Notes: a model not told the origin generated them from the sequence alone. A stretch of DNA of 64,000 nt from Undibacterium piscinae (GCA_003970805.2 CP051152.1:3100001-3164000); one strand, 5' to 3'. Positions 18,115-27,248 are shown, numbered from the stretch's first letter. Numbers and translations are program-made.

Positions 18115-18127
18115 CTCGAACTTTGGC
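18087..18127 (+). repeat. Truncated attC-like site overlapping the end of the 17467 gene
   Basis: GTCTAAC, then GGTTAACTCGAAC and CTTTGGC, the last a degenerate form of GTTAGGC. The order resembles aadA-type attC sites (GTCTAAC...TTAACTC...GTTAG). It is short and may be decayed. Confidence 0.35.
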
Positions 18128-18270
18128 ACATAGGGATCAACTTGATAGTGAAAGCAAGCTTAGGGTGCGCCATGCGCAGTCAACTTTTATGGAACGCAAT
18201 ATCAAGCACCATAAAAATAAGACCGGATTTGGCCCGCGTGCCTTATTTAAAGACAGAAAATAAGAACGAA

Positions 18271-18307
18271 AAAAAACGGCAAGCCTAAATCAAGCTTGCC
18301 GTTTTTT
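18271..18307. terminator. Bidirectional terminator after the HAD-family gene
   Basis: AAACGGCAAGC pairs with GCTTGCCGTTT around 9 nt, flanked by an A run on the left and a T run on the right. It is 32 bp beyond the stop of the minus-strand gene at 18339. Confidence 0.85.
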
Positions 18308-18338
18308 ATTCCCAACCGTAGCAGTTCAATTCAGTAAA

Positions 18339-19634
18339 TCAAGCCAGCAAAGTCTCCGCGGATTTTCCGTACTTGATACTGGTTTCTGCTGGTAGCCAGT
18401 TGCCTGTCATTTCAAAACGGCCTTGCAACAGGAAGCGGGGTTTTTTCTCGTTCAGTTGTTCTGAGGCCAGTTTTGATAAATCACCGATCTTGCCTTTTTT
18501 CAGGCGATTCACGATCAGACCCAATTGCGTGTCAGAGAAATCGCGCAGCATGTCGTAGTCGCCATCGCTGTCACCGGCGACGAATACCGGGCCGTAGCCT
18601 TTGCTGGCGACCAGTTCGCGCTTGATGACTTCGGTCTTGCCCGGGCCCCAGTTCAATGGCCAGTCTTTCTTGTATTTGTTTTGCAGTACGCCGTCGGCGC
18701 TTTCCAGGCGCAGGCCGAGGACGTGTTCACGCTTGACGTGGTAACCGTATTTAGGCGTGGTGGCAAATACCGCGACCACGTCTTCCAATGAGGCGGTGCT
18801 GACGTAGACGTCGATGCCACTCTGGCGGAACGCATCCATCAGGCTGGCGATCTCGGTGCACAGGCGGATGCCGTGAAAATGCGCCACGCTGACCACACCG
18901 GCTTTGCCGCTCAGGGCTGCCGGGCTGGTGTATTTGGTCTTGTTCAGTCCCAAGCCCAGATTATGATCGTTCGAGGCTTCCGCCAGTTTTTGCACTTCGG
19001 CCACCGACATATTGGTGAAGAAGTAGATCACCCACGGGTAGCCGACTTTAACGCCATGGGTTTCATTGACGGCTTCATACAAAAAATACAGCTTGGCGCG
19101 GAAATCCTGAAACTGCAGGGTCTCGCGGATTTCTTCTAGCTTCTTGCTACCTTTAAATTTATCCGAATTGTCGAATAAAAATTGGTAGTCGCTATCGAGG
19201 TCGCTGCAAACCGATTCGAGATCAACGATGGCTCCAGCGGCATTTTTAAAGTCGGCCACAAAAGGCCCGGCCGGTACGTTCTGGCGGATGATGGCGCTAA
19301 ATTCCGCCGGGTTGAGCTTGAACGACAAGGTGTTGATCTGGTACATCAGCAAGGCTTCTTCGGTGTCGTTCATGATGCTGGTGTTATCCCAGTCAAACAC
19401 GGCGTACGGGCGGCGCTTGGCGTTGTAGCTGGCGCTGGTTGTGCCATTGCGCTCGATCAGCGCTTGCAATTGGGCGTGATTGCGCTTGCTCCACTTGGCT
19501 TGATCGAGGACCAGACCTGTGGTCTTGGTCGGTTTGGCGAAGGCTTCGCTGGCGCTGGTGACAGCAGCCAGACCCGCGAGCACGCCACCGGTCAGGAGTG
19601 AACGACGTTTTTGCAAGAGATCAGTTTTATTCAT
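18339..19634 (-). CDS. Exported HAD-superfamily phosphatase-like protein
   Basis: 431 aa. The N-terminus QKRRSLLTGGVLAGLAAV looks like a Tat signal, so the protein is probably periplasmic. HAD motifs: motif I DWDNTS (nucleophile D81, D83), motif II Ser/Thr in VSTAS, a conserved Lys before the last motif, and motif III/IV GDSDGDYDML. This is the phosphoserine phosphatase/PF12710-like branch. The substrate cannot be told from sequence. It stands alone between repeat regions, with its own terminator. Confidence 0.8.
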   Translation of the reverse strand: MNKTDLLQKRRSLLTGGVLAGLAAVTSASEAFAKPTKTTGLVLDQAKWSKRNHAQLQALIERNGTTSASYNAKRRPYAVFDWDNTSIMNDTEEALLMYQINTLSFKLNPAEFSAIIRQNVPAGPFVADFKNAAGAIVDLESVCSDLDSDYQFLFDNSDKFKGSKKLEEIRETLQFQDFRAKLYFLYEAVNETHGVKVGYPWVIYFFTNMSVAEVQKLAEASNDHNLGLGLNKTKYTSPAALSGKAGVVSVAHFHGIRLCTEIASLMDAFRQSGIDVYVSTASLEDVVAVFATTPKYGYHVKREHVLGLRLESADGVLQNKYKKDWPLNWGPGKTEVIKRELVASKGYGPVFVAGDSDGDYDMLRDFSDTQLGLIVNRLKKGKIGDLSKLASEQLNEKKPRFLLQGRFEMTGNWLPAETSIKYGKSAETLLA

Positions 19635-19966
19635 GATTAATTCGTAGAAACAAAGTGGTAAAGGATAAAGTCAACAGCAGAACAAAACGCTGCCATTGTT
19701 ATTGGCGTGGGCTATGCAAAGTCTGCAAAAAGCCGAGCCAAAAAAACGCAAATAAATATAGTATTTTGCCAGCCGATTAAGACCGGAGCATGACAGGAAA
19801 AGTTTCAGGAGAAATCAGATGAGTCTTGGAAACCGGGCTTTGTTAATGTTGGCGGGATGCTGAGTTAGGCTAGCTGCGATGCGCAAGGCACAATCGCAGA
19901 CCTGTCGCGGTTTGGTAACGGCTCAGTAGTGGCTAAGTAGTGGCTTTAACAGACGACCCTGCCAGC

Positions 19967-20026
19967 ACGCATATCCCATGCGGCTCGCAGGCCAGTGTGC
20001 TTGAAGAAGCGCATGGAATATGCGCG
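19967..20026 (+). repeat. REP-like hairpin, solitary copy
   Basis: CGCATATCCCATGCGG and CGCATGGAATATGCG arms around the conserved CTCGCAGGCCAGTGTGCTT loop, in the same orientation as the right-end hairpins of the palindromic elements. Confidence 0.8.
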
Positions 20027-20100
20027 GTGGCCTTGCCTGTATCTGAGATTGCGAGCGGCGGTATAGATGAACTCCTCGACCTCACACCGAGTTCACATCG

Positions 20101-20191
20101 GTAGGGTGCGCCATGCGCACCGCTGGTTCAAGATCAACAGCAGGTAAATTCGGTGGGTATAGCTTCAAATGGTGCGCATGGCGCACCCTAC
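20101..20191. repeat. MITE-like element with 21-bp perfect terminal inverted repeats
   Basis: 91 bp bounded by GTAGGGTGCGCCATGCGCA(CC) and its exact reverse complement. A one-ended fragment of the same sequence lies at 18161-18179. Such GTAGGGTGCGC hairpins are widespread in proteobacteria. Confidence 0.75.
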
Positions 20192-20422
20192 GGCTAATTG
20201 GTGTTAAATGCGTTCGGGGGGGGTATTTCAATTTCATTAATTTGATTGATATAATCGAAAGGAAATAAACTGACGCGTTTCAGGTTTTTTAACGATAGTG
20301 AAAATCCATTGAAACTCTCCAAAGCTAGTCTGCTAGAGGGTTTCGTGATTTTCTTCTTAAGGCTTTATGCGTCACTCGTCCGATTCGCCTGTCACGGTGA
20401 CGGATATAACTAGTTAGCCATC

Positions 20423-20974
20423 ATGAACAATTGGCGTGAGAATTTAAGCCGTCTTGCAGCAGAGTTTTGGTGCGGTATTGGTGATTTAGCTGAGCTGCGG
20501 ACATGGGCCGACGTTGCCAATAAAGAGACCGGAGAAGCTCATTCTCAAATTTGGGATATATACACTGTTGCAGACCATAAGCATGCAACGGACCTCCTCT
20601 TGAGCATGGCCAGCGACATAAATGGATTTAAACTCGAATCGTGGGAGGCCGAACCATTCGCAATGAGTGCTTTCAAAAAGGCGCTTGACGCATTTTTTTC
20701 ACGAAGCATGCCAGTGCAGACCTTTTGTAAATTAGTAGAGAAGTTAGATGCCACTTACAACATCGGCCTTGCCGGCGTTCCAAAGCCAGAATCATTGCAG
20801 AGTCACGAGGAATGGTGGCTTGGGAATCTTTGGAACTGCTGTGATTGGTGTGATGAAAGCTGGACAATGGAAAACAGTTCTCCGCTATTAGCTGAAGCAC
20901 AACGCGTTTCTAAAGTGCTGGCTAACATTGGGGTCAAGCGGGACGTGCCGCACGCGGCACGTCCCTTACCTTAA
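20423..20974 (+). CDS. Hypothetical protein
   Basis: 183 aa, acidic and Trp-rich (many WW/W residues, for example EEWWLGNLWNCCDWCDE), no signal peptide or TM helix. I do not recognise a family. The last 13 codons are encoded by a 26-bp perfect palindrome, so the natural C-terminus may have been replaced by a repeat insertion. Located in the accessory zone after GTTAGCC. Confidence 0.5.
   Translation: MNNWRENLSRLAAEFWCGIGDLAELRTWADVANKETGEAHSQIWDIYTVADHKHATDLLLSMASDINGFKLESWEAEPFAMSAFKKALDAFFSRSMPVQTFCKLVEKLDATYNIGLAGVPKPESLQSHEEWWLGNLWNCCDWCDESWTMENSSPLLAEAQRVSKVLANIGVKRDVPHAARPLP
20940..20965. repeat. Perfect 26-bp palindrome overlapping a gene end
   Basis: GGGACGTGCCGC and GCGGCACGTCCC, 12-bp arms with a 2-nt centre, ending 9 nt before the stop codon of the 20423 gene. 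It could act as a terminator-like stem or be an inserted REP-type unit. Confidence 0.75.
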
Positions 20975-21029
20975 ACGGTCATGCGTCCCCAGCCAAATTT
21001 CCCAATCACTCGCAAATCAGAGAGGCATC

Positions 21030-21158
21030 ATGTCCAAGCTACGCGTAGAGAATTTCAGCATTTCACCTGACGGTTTTGCTGCTGCTTCAGCCAAGACCAT
21101 AAGGCCAAACAATTCGGCTGCCTATCAGCGCAGGCGTATCGCGCCGTTTGCTATTTAA
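21030..21158 (+). pseudogene. 5' remnant of a RibD-C/dihydrofolate reductase-like gene
   Basis: After AGAGG, the ATG opens MSKLRVENFSISPDGFAA, which matches the start of the dihydrofolate reductase-like RibD C-terminal family (usual form ...FSISLDGYxAGP). The similarity ends after about 18 residues, and a short unrelated tail follows to a stop. The remaining roughly 160 residues are absent, so this is a fragment. Confidence 0.5.
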
Positions 21159-21207
21159 TCGCCACTCTACGAAATCAATAAACACAAATCCTCACTGAGA
21201 TCCCCCT

Positions 21208-21690
21208 ATGCCAGTACTGCGCCCCATGTCCGACACCGAATACGCAACTTGGTCCGAGCTATCGATCAAAGACTATGCCGCTGCCAAAATTGTATCTGGC
21301 GAGTGGGCAGAATCAGAGTCGCTGGCCTTGGCGCGCAAGGAGAATAGTGAACTCCTGCCGCTGGGTTTGCACACGGCGGACAATCACTTATTCATGATTA
21401 CCAATGCCGAGGCGCAAGCGGTGGGCGTATTGTGGTACGCCGTCAGGCATAAGTTTAATGCGTCAATCGCCTATGTCTACAGTGTTGAGGTATGGCCCGA
21501 GCATCAGCGGCAAGGCCACGCCTCGCGTGCCTTCCTCGCCTTAGAGGAAGAAGTGCGCAGCCGCGGCCTTAGCGGCATCGCCTTGCATGTGTTTGGGCAT
21601 AATAAAACCGCCCAGGCGCTGTACGCCAAACTGGGATACCAGCCCACCAATATCAATCTGTTTAAGCCAGTTCCGGCGGCCGCGATTTAA
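21208..21690 (+). CDS. GNAT-family N-acetyltransferase
   Basis: 160-aa cytosolic acetyltransferase. Motif A, which binds acetyl-CoA, is visible as VEVWPEHQRQGHASRA (about 92-107). Motif B is HVFGHNKTAQALYAKLGYQ (about 129-147). The substrate is unknown. The start at 21208 is preceded by GAGAT. A perfect hairpin follows 5 bp after the stop. Confidence 0.85.
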   Translation: MPVLRPMSDTEYATWSELSIKDYAAAKIVSGEWAESESLALARKENSELLPLGLHTADNHLFMITNAEAQAVGVLWYAVRHKFNASIAYVYSVEVWPEHQRQGHASRAFLALEEEVRSRGLSGIALHVFGHNKTAQALYAKLGYQPTNINLFKPVPAAAI

Positions 21691-21695
21691 ACCAG

Positions 21696-21730
21696 CGCCA
21701 GAGCTAGCATCATCAGGGCTAGCTCTGGCG
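21696..21730. terminator. Strong hairpin after the GNAT gene
   Basis: Perfect 13-bp arms (CGCCAGAGCTAGC and complement) around 9 nt. No T tract follows, so it may be a stability element instead of an intrinsic terminator. Confidence 0.55.
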
Positions 21731-21793
21731 CGAAGACGCTTGCGATCGCCCATCACGACGACGGACCTATCGAATAGACCTCAGGGAGAACTT

Positions 21794-22339
21794 ATGCAAC
21801 TTTCCATCAGCGAACAGCAGCAACAAGAGATGCGCCACGCCTACTATGACGGCGCCCCGGGTATCCTGGTCTCTAGCCTGGTGTGGATGGCAGCCGCACT
21901 GGTGTGTTACCGGCTCGGGATGAATCAGGCGGTATGGACGCTGCTGATAGGCGGTGCGTTCATTTATCCGATTAGCCTGATTGTGACCAAGGCGCTAGGA
22001 CGAGCCGCGACGACCAGCAAAGCCAATGCGCTTAACCAGCTTGGGATGGCGTCGACAATTTGGCTTATCCTGTGCTGCGCGATGGCCTATGGTCTTTTTC
22101 TTTTAAAGCCAGGCTTATTTTTTCCAGCAATGATGGCAACGATAGGAAGCCGCTACCTGGTCTTTGCCAGTCTGTATGGCAAATCAGTTTACTGGCTAAT
22201 CGGGGTGAGCCTGATACTCGCCGCCAATCTGGTCTTCTTCTTAGCGCTAACGCCCGTTGTCGCCGCAGGGCTGGGCGGATTGATTGAGCTTCTGTTTGCG
22301 GTTTTGGTGTTTTCAAAAGCTAGCAAGTTAGCGCAGTAG
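21794..22339 (+). CDS. Small integral membrane protein (DUF7010-like)
   Basis: 181 aa with about five to six hydrophobic helices after a polar, Gln-rich N-terminus (MQLSISEQQQQEM). The segment YYDGAPGILVSSLVW resembles the uncharacterised DUF7010 family; this assignment is from memory. CAGGGAGA lies 5-12 nt before the ATG. Function unknown. Confidence 0.65.
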   Translation: MQLSISEQQQQEMRHAYYDGAPGILVSSLVWMAAALVCYRLGMNQAVWTLLIGGAFIYPISLIVTKALGRAATTSKANALNQLGMASTIWLILCCAMAYGLFLLKPGLFFPAMMATIGSRYLVFASLYGKSVYWLIGVSLILAANLVFFLALTPVVAAGLGGLIELLFAVLVFSKASKLAQ

Positions 22340-22412
22340 GGGCGATGAACTCGGCGTGATCGGCGTGGCCATGTCTCTGGGATGTCGTGGTTTTAAAAGC
22401 TGCACCTGTCAG

Positions 22413-22473
22413 CACGTATATTCCATGCGCTCCTTCGAGCATACTGGCCTGCAAGGCGCATGGGATATGCGCG
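22413..22473 (-). repeat. REP-like hairpin with truncated element arm
   Basis: GTATATTCCATGCGC and GCGCATGGGATATGCGC arms with the loop in reverse orientation (ACTGGCCTGC). The next 80 bp match the beginning of a palindromic-element left arm (GCGATTGCCGACCGGTGG) and then stop. Confidence 0.7.
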
Positions 22474-22656
22474 CTGACGGTGGCGCTGGTTTACTTCCGT
22501 CGTTGTTGGGCGATTGCCGACCGGTGGTAGACCGGTAGCTACTTACTAGTCACGACCACTTCGCCAAGAGATGTAAATTTGGTAGGTGCGATTAGCTACG
22601 CGTAATCGCACGCGTGTCGCTGCATCGTCGCGATTTTAGAAAACGACCCTGCCACT

Positions 22657-23612
22657 GCGCATATTTCCATGCGCTTCTTCAGCACACTGGCCTGCGAGCC
22701 GCATGGATATTGGCGTGTTTGGCGCATGCTGTTTTTGCTTTGTTGCGGCTTGGTCTTGTTGGTCTTCTTGTCGTTGTTGTGCGATTGCCGACCGGGGGTA
22801 GCCCGAAGTAGCTACTTCCTTTCTTTGCTTCGCCAAGAAACGGAAGCAAAGAGGCGACGCAAAGTCGCTGCCTTCGGGTTGCCCAATTATGCAGGTCGTA
22901 AAATGGGAAAGTTCGAAATCGCCTTCGGCCTCAAACACGAAACCTTCTGATCCATTTTCCGCCCCGCACAATGTGCACGCCAATTGCGAATTCTGTCAAA
23001 AGCCAAAGCAAAAGCAGAGTCAAAAAGCAGAGTCAAAAGGCAGAGTCAAAAGCCGATTCAAACCCAAGTCAAAACCCAAGTCAAATCCAAGTCAAAATCC
23101 AAGTCAAAACCCCAGGTCAAAAGCCAACGTCAAAAGCAGATTCAAAAACCAATTCAAACCCATTCAAAACCCAGGTCAAAAAGCAGTAGATTGTCGTAGT
23201 TCGAAGTGCTGTGATGTTGCCCCTGCGCAGTGGAGCGGTAAGTCGCACTACGGATGTGTTACGTTCGTTTTTCGCATGTGGCGCTGCCGCTTGTGCTGGG
23301 CAGAAAATGGATCAAGGAATGAAGCTTTCTGAAGGCGAAGCGAGTTTGCTTCGTTCCCATTTTTTGCTTGCAGCAGGCGGGCACCCGAAGGGCAGCGACT
23401 TTGCGTCGCCTTCTTTTGCTTACTCTTCTGGGCGGAAGCAAGAAAGTAATAGCTGCCTGTTTGGTCTTATACACCGGCCGGCATCGCATAGTAACGAAAG
23501 AAGTACAAACACGACCTAACAACCGCAAACCAAAAACAGCATACCGCCAACACGCATATCCCATGCGGGCTACAGGCCTATGTGCTTGAAGAAGCGCATG
23601 GAATATGCGCGG
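22657..23612. repeat. Large palindromic repeat element, copy 2 (most complete)
   Basis: 956 bp with no convincing gene. Left hairpin 22657-22715 (reverse orientation), left arm about 22720-22985, central A-rich array 22990-23190, right arm about 23270-23550 and right hairpin 23552-23612 (forward orientation). The arms are imperfect reverse complements: for example GCGACGCAAAGTCGCTGCC near 22854 on the left and GGCAGCGACTTTGCGTCGCC near 23391 on the right. Confidence 0.85.
22990..23190 (+). repeat. A-rich about 12-bp tandem array in palindromic element 2
   Basis: About 16 degenerate units of the GTCAAAANCCAA type. The segment 23125-23225 is almost identical to 57690-57790 in element 4, which indicates recent exchange between copies. 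Confidence 0.85.
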
Positions 23613-23747
23613 TGGCGCTGCCTGTTTTTAAATTCCATGCGGCGCACTACGCTTACGGCGATTGACGCCCTACGCCAAGATTGCGAATACCGAGTTGATT
23701 GTTAAATTACTAGCAATACGGCAAACTCGCTTACAATTCCAGTGTGA

Positions 23748-23850
23748 GCGCCAAGCAGGCGCTACAGTTCAATCAGGTTTATCCGCCGCAAGCAGCTCGC
23801 GGATTTTATTTTTGCGTTCCGTTGCGGCGGGTAAACGCTATTTTTTAGGC
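23748..23850 (+). repeat. attC-like structured site upstream of the 23855 gene
   Basis: Starts GCGCCAAGCAGGCG, contains the pair GTTTATCCGCCGCAA / TTGCGGCGGGTAAAC (one mismatch in 15) and ends TTTTAGGC, 4 nt before the next ATG. Strongly similar to 16841-16940, although the genes that follow are unrelated. Confidence 0.4.
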
Positions 23851-23854
23851 GTCT

Positions 23855-24445
23855 ATGATTTGTATCGCCGTTCACAGAAACGATGAATTAGTTTGCAAGG
23901 CTGGTATCGCCAATGCTTCGTTGCTTTCGGTAATTCTCGCAGGCGGCCTATACGACGACGATCCCACATCTTTTCATGTCGCTGGATTGCAGGACCTTTC
24001 CGAGGAACGTAACGCACATGTTTACTGGGTTCATGAAACTCCACTTTCTGTTGGAAATCGTCTGTCGTTTACTCTCGTTCAATGCGATGAACCATCCCCT
24101 CCAATTGAGGTCAAGGCAACTGATTCTTCTGTATATCTAGAAGAGCAGCGCGAGTTCGAAGAATTCGAAAAAAATTATATGGAGCCTGAGCGTCAGTTGG
24201 ATGTACGTTGGCCGACGTTAGGGCTAAGGCTCATGTTCAATAGTGAGGATTTGGTTGCTGCTCGACTTCTGGATGGGGAAGAGCAGATTATGTGCTCAAT
24301 CCACTGGGATAAATGGCGACCTGAACGATGCAGGGTGTATGTCCGGTCGTTTGCAAGTCGTGGACAAGGTACGGCGACGCCCACCGATTGGTTTCGCGGA
24401 TTTTTAGAACTTGGAGATCGCTTTGAAGTATCCGTACACGTTTAA
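23855..24445 (+). CDS. Hypothetical protein next to an attC-like site
   Basis: 196 aa, acidic, soluble, no signal peptide. Contains a charged stretch with EEQREFEEFEKNY near the middle and a C-terminal half with RWPTLGLRLMF and WDKWRPERCRVYVRSF. I know no family. The ATG comes directly after a structured site shared with the 16962 gene, so it may be a cassette-type cargo gene. Confidence 0.6.
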   Translation: MICIAVHRNDELVCKAGIANASLLSVILAGGLYDDDPTSFHVAGLQDLSEERNAHVYWVHETPLSVGNRLSFTLVQCDEPSPPIEVKATDSSVYLEEQREFEEFEKNYMEPERQLDVRWPTLGLRLMFNSEDLVAARLLDGEEQIMCSIHWDKWRPERCRVYVRSFASRGQGTATPTDWFRGFLELGDRFEVSVHV

Positions 24446-24640
24446 TATGGTGGCCAACACAGAATCACCAATGACGGCAGTATGCGGCCCATCCTTTTCG
24501 ACTTCCTTTCGCGCTGTTTTTGATGCGCTTCACACCTTATTCCTGCCGTTTATCGCTATGCGCTGGTGATGCTGTCGCCTGCGCTTTACTCTTGCCATGT
24601 TGTTTCAATCATTCACCACTTTTTATGTATGGAGTACAGC

Positions 24641-25318
24641 ATGGCAACTACACTCAATGCGGTAGGCAGTAAAAAAGGCAGCATCCTGTTTGCCTTCATT
24701 TTGATCAAACTGGCTGTCAGTGCCGGCTTGTTCTTCGCGTTTGGCGCTAAGGCGATGGCGTTTTCCGAGCCAGAGTTTCAATCCGCGTTTCAGCAATTTG
24801 TTGCCGCGCCGGGTTCTGAAGAGAAGGCGGCCGAGGCTTTTACGGCTTTGCTCAAGAAGGAACCGGCACATCCCGTATTGATGGCGTATGCCGGTGCCGC
24901 TACCACCAAGTTGGCGGGTACCACCATGTTCCCGTGGAAGAAGATGTCTTATGCCGAAGACGGTATGGCGATGCTGGATAAGGCTTTGCAATTGGCGCAG
25001 GCCGCCGATCCTGGCTTATTGCATAAGGGGACGCCGCTGTCGCTGGAGGTTAAATTTGTCGCTGCGAGTACCTTTCTGGCGGTGCCAGGTTTTATGAATC
25101 GCGCTGAACGCGGCAGTAAGCTTTTGAATGAAGTCTTGGTTGACGGGCAATTTGGCAAAACCGCCAGCGGATTTCGTGGCGCGGTCTGGATGCGCGCTGC
25201 CAGCCTGGCGTTGCAACAAAAGCGTAGCGCTGATGCCAGGCGTTTTCTGGAAAGCGTGATACATAGCGAAGCGCCTCAAAGCACCGCCGCCAAAGCCATG
25301 CTGAAAGAGGTGGCGTGA
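24641..25318 (+). CDS. Membrane-anchored TPR-like protein, first gene of an envelope ABC operon
   Basis: 225 aa. The ATG at 24641 follows GGAG; 25 upstream codons in the same frame are not convincing. A hydrophobic segment (about 16-38, ending AKAMAFSEP) is a signal anchor or signal peptide. The rest is helical with a TPR-like repeat, EKAAEAFTALLKKEPAHPVLMAY. Stop and next start overlap as TGATG. As part of a five-gene unit with an ABC transporter, a LolA-like protein and a barrel, it is probably an inner-membrane or periplasmic accessory factor; this is inference. Confidence 0.75.
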   Translation: MATTLNAVGSKKGSILFAFILIKLAVSAGLFFAFGAKAMAFSEPEFQSAFQQFVAAPGSEEKAAEAFTALLKKEPAHPVLMAYAGAATTKLAGTTMFPWKKMSYAEDGMAMLDKALQLAQAADPGLLHKGTPLSLEVKFVAASTFLAVPGFMNRAERGSKLLNEVLVDGQFGKTASGFRGAVWMRAASLALQQKRSADARRFLESVIHSEAPQSTAAKAMLKEVA

Positions 25319-26007
25319 TGGGCGCTTCCACTAATCATGCGGCGGTGGTCGAATTAAGGAACGTATATAAATCTTACCGGCTGGGATCGCATCTGGTGCG
25401 CGCCTTGCAGGGCGTGGAGTTATCGGTGCAGCGCGGCGAATTATTGGCCTTGACCGGGCCTTCCGGCAGCGGCAAAAGCACCATCCTCAATTTGTGCGGC
25501 ATGATCGATACCGCCGATTCGGGCGAGGTATTGCTGGGCGGCGTGTCTATCGCTGAACTCAATGAAACCCAGCGCACTTTGCAAAGACGCGACAGCATAG
25601 GCTTTATTTTTCAGAGCTTTAATCTGGTGCCGGTGATGACGGTGGCCGAGAATGTCGATTACCCATTGTTCCTGACCGGCGTGCCTTTGGAGGAAAGGCG
25701 CGAACGGGTCGCGGCGCAACTCAAGGCGGTGGGCTTGCATGAACATGCAGAGCACTTACCGGACGCCTTGTCGGGTGGCCAGCGGCAAAGGGTGGCGATA
25801 GCGCGCGCCCTGATCAAGCGGCCTAGTCTGGTGATTGCCGATGAACCTACCGCAAGTCTCGATTCGCATACCGCTGATCAGGTGCTCGATCTGATGCGTG
25901 AGCGCGGTCACGCCGAAGGTGCGGCATTTGTGATCGCCAGCCATGATGACAGGCTGACCCGCCGTAGCGACCGTATCTTGTCTTTACTCGACGGGAGACT
26001 TCAATGA
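25318..26007 (+). CDS. ABC transporter ATPase, LolD/MacB type
   Basis: 229-aa cytoplasmic ATPase. Walker [10 protein letters not shown] at about 47-55, Q-loop [12 protein letters not shown], signature [15 protein letters not shown], Walker [13 protein letters not shown] and H-loop ASHDD. Motif spacing matches the LolD/MacB/FtsE-like group that works with FtsX-type permeases and drives mechanotransmission on periplasmic substrates. Overlaps the permease by ATGA, so they form one transporter. Confidence 0.9.
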   Translation: MGASTNHAAVVELRNVYKSYRLGSHLVRALQGVELSVQRGELLALTGPSGSGKSTILNLCGMIDTADSGEVLLGGVSIAELNETQRTLQRRDSIGFIFQSFNLVPVMTVAENVDYPLFLTGVPLEERRERVAAQLKAVGLHEHAEHLPDALSGGQRQRVAIARALIKRPSLVIADEPTASLDSHTADQVLDLMRERGHAEGAAFVIASHDDRLTRRSDRILSLLDGRLQ

Positions 26008-27236
26008 AAGCGAGCTTCTTGGAACTTACCTGGGTGCGCTTTGCCTTTTACAACGCCTTGCGTAACCGCCGCCGTTCTATGGTGACGATACTGGTCGCCG
26101 CCTTGGGCACTGCCGCCATCTTGCTGGCGGGCGGGTTTGCCTATTCGTCGTATGAAGGCTTGGCGCAGGCCGCGGCACGCAGTTCCGGGCACCTGATCGT
26201 CGGCTTGCCGGCCCATTTTGTCAGTGATGAAGATGTCCCCTTGCAGCATGGGATAGCAAACGCCGCGCAATTGCAGGCCACGATCCTAGCCGACCCGGCG
26301 GTGCGCTATGTGTTGCCCAGAGTCGACTTTACCGGCTTGATCAGTAACGGCGATAAATCGACCATCATGATGGCGGTAGGGATAGATCCGGATGCTGAGT
26401 TTGCGGTGAAGGGGCCGTTTTTGAGCGTCAAAGAGGGCGCGATATTAGAGAGTAATGCGAGTCAGGCCGAAATCGTTTTAGGCGATGCGCTGGCGCGCAG
26501 CTTAAAGGCGAAAACCGGCAGCAATCTGACCTTGATGACCAGCACTACCGATGGCGCCTTAAACGCGATTGACGTCATCGTCAAAGGCGTGGTGTCTACC
26601 GGCATTCCGGATATGGACAAACGTCTGGTGTATACCGATATCAAGACCGCGCAAAAGCTCTTGAACAGTAACAAGGTATCGAGCCTGGGCGTATTTCTGA
26701 ATGCCATGGAAGCGACTGCTGGCGCGCAACAGCGACTGGCTGCGGTTTTGCCGGCGATGACGGTGCAAAGCTGGCTGGATCAGGCATTTTTCTATAAATC
26801 GGTAAGGGATTTGTACGACCGTATCTTCGGTGCGCTCGGTCTGATCATCAGCGTGATCGTGGTGTTCGTGGTGGCTAATGCGATGGCGATGGCGATTATC
26901 GAACGCACCCGCGAAATCGGTAGCCTGCGTGCCATGGGGACTTTGCCGGGGCAACTGATCCGTAGTTTTTCTTTCGAAGGCATGTTTTTGGGTGGTGGCG
27001 GCGCCTTGGCGGGAGCCTTGCTGGCTCTCACCGTGGCCTTGTTGTTGACGGTGTTTCCGGTGCAGATGCCACCGCCGCCAGGGCGCTCTACCGGTTACCC
27101 GCTGATGGTGAGTATCGATGCAAGCCTGTATCTGGGCACCATTTTTATGATGATCTTCTTGTCTATGCTGTCGGCGGCATGGATAGCGCGCAGAACCATG
27201 CGTCAGCCTATCGTCGAAGCCCTGGCACATACCTGA
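26004..27236 (+). CDS. FtsX/MacB-type ABC permease
   Basis: 410 aa. One TM near residues 25-48, a large periplasmic domain (about 50-280) and three C-terminal TM helices (about 285-310, 330-355, 370-395). This is the four-helix topology of LolC/E and MacB permeases. The segment IIERTREIGSLRAMGTLPGQL after TM2 is the typical coupling helix. No ATPase is fused, since it is encoded just upstream. Probably moves lipids, lipoproteins or a small amphiphile from the inner membrane; substrate unknown. Confidence 0.88.
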   Translation: MKASFLELTWVRFAFYNALRNRRRSMVTILVAALGTAAILLAGGFAYSSYEGLAQAAARSSGHLIVGLPAHFVSDEDVPLQHGIANAAQLQATILADPAVRYVLPRVDFTGLISNGDKSTIMMAVGIDPDAEFAVKGPFLSVKEGAILESNASQAEIVLGDALARSLKAKTGSNLTLMTSTTDGALNAIDVIVKGVVSTGIPDMDKRLVYTDIKTAQKLLNSNKVSSLGVFLNAMEATAGAQQRLAAVLPAMTVQSWLDQAFFYKSVRDLYDRIFGALGLIISVIVVFVVANAMAMAIIERTREIGSLRAMGTLPGQLIRSFSFEGMFLGGGGALAGALLALTVALLLTVFPVQMPPPPGRSTGYPLMVSIDASLYLGTIFMMIFLSMLSAAWIARRTMRQPIVEALAHT

Positions 27237-27248
27237 TTGGAGCTGTCT

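Larger units (their letters stand above)
19635..20422. other. Gene-free stretch with repeats
   Basis: About 790 bp upstream of the HAD gene and the 20423 gene. It contains a REP-like hairpin (19967-20026), a MITE-like element (20101-20191) and AT-rich sequence from 20215 to 20350. I see no credible open frame. The start codon of the 20423 gene is preceded by GTTAGCC, a weak attC-core look-alike. Confidence 0.6.

Noticed and set aside
22990..23190. CRISPR-like array
   Set aside because: Units are about 12 bp, degenerate and contiguous, with no unique spacers and no cas genes nearby.
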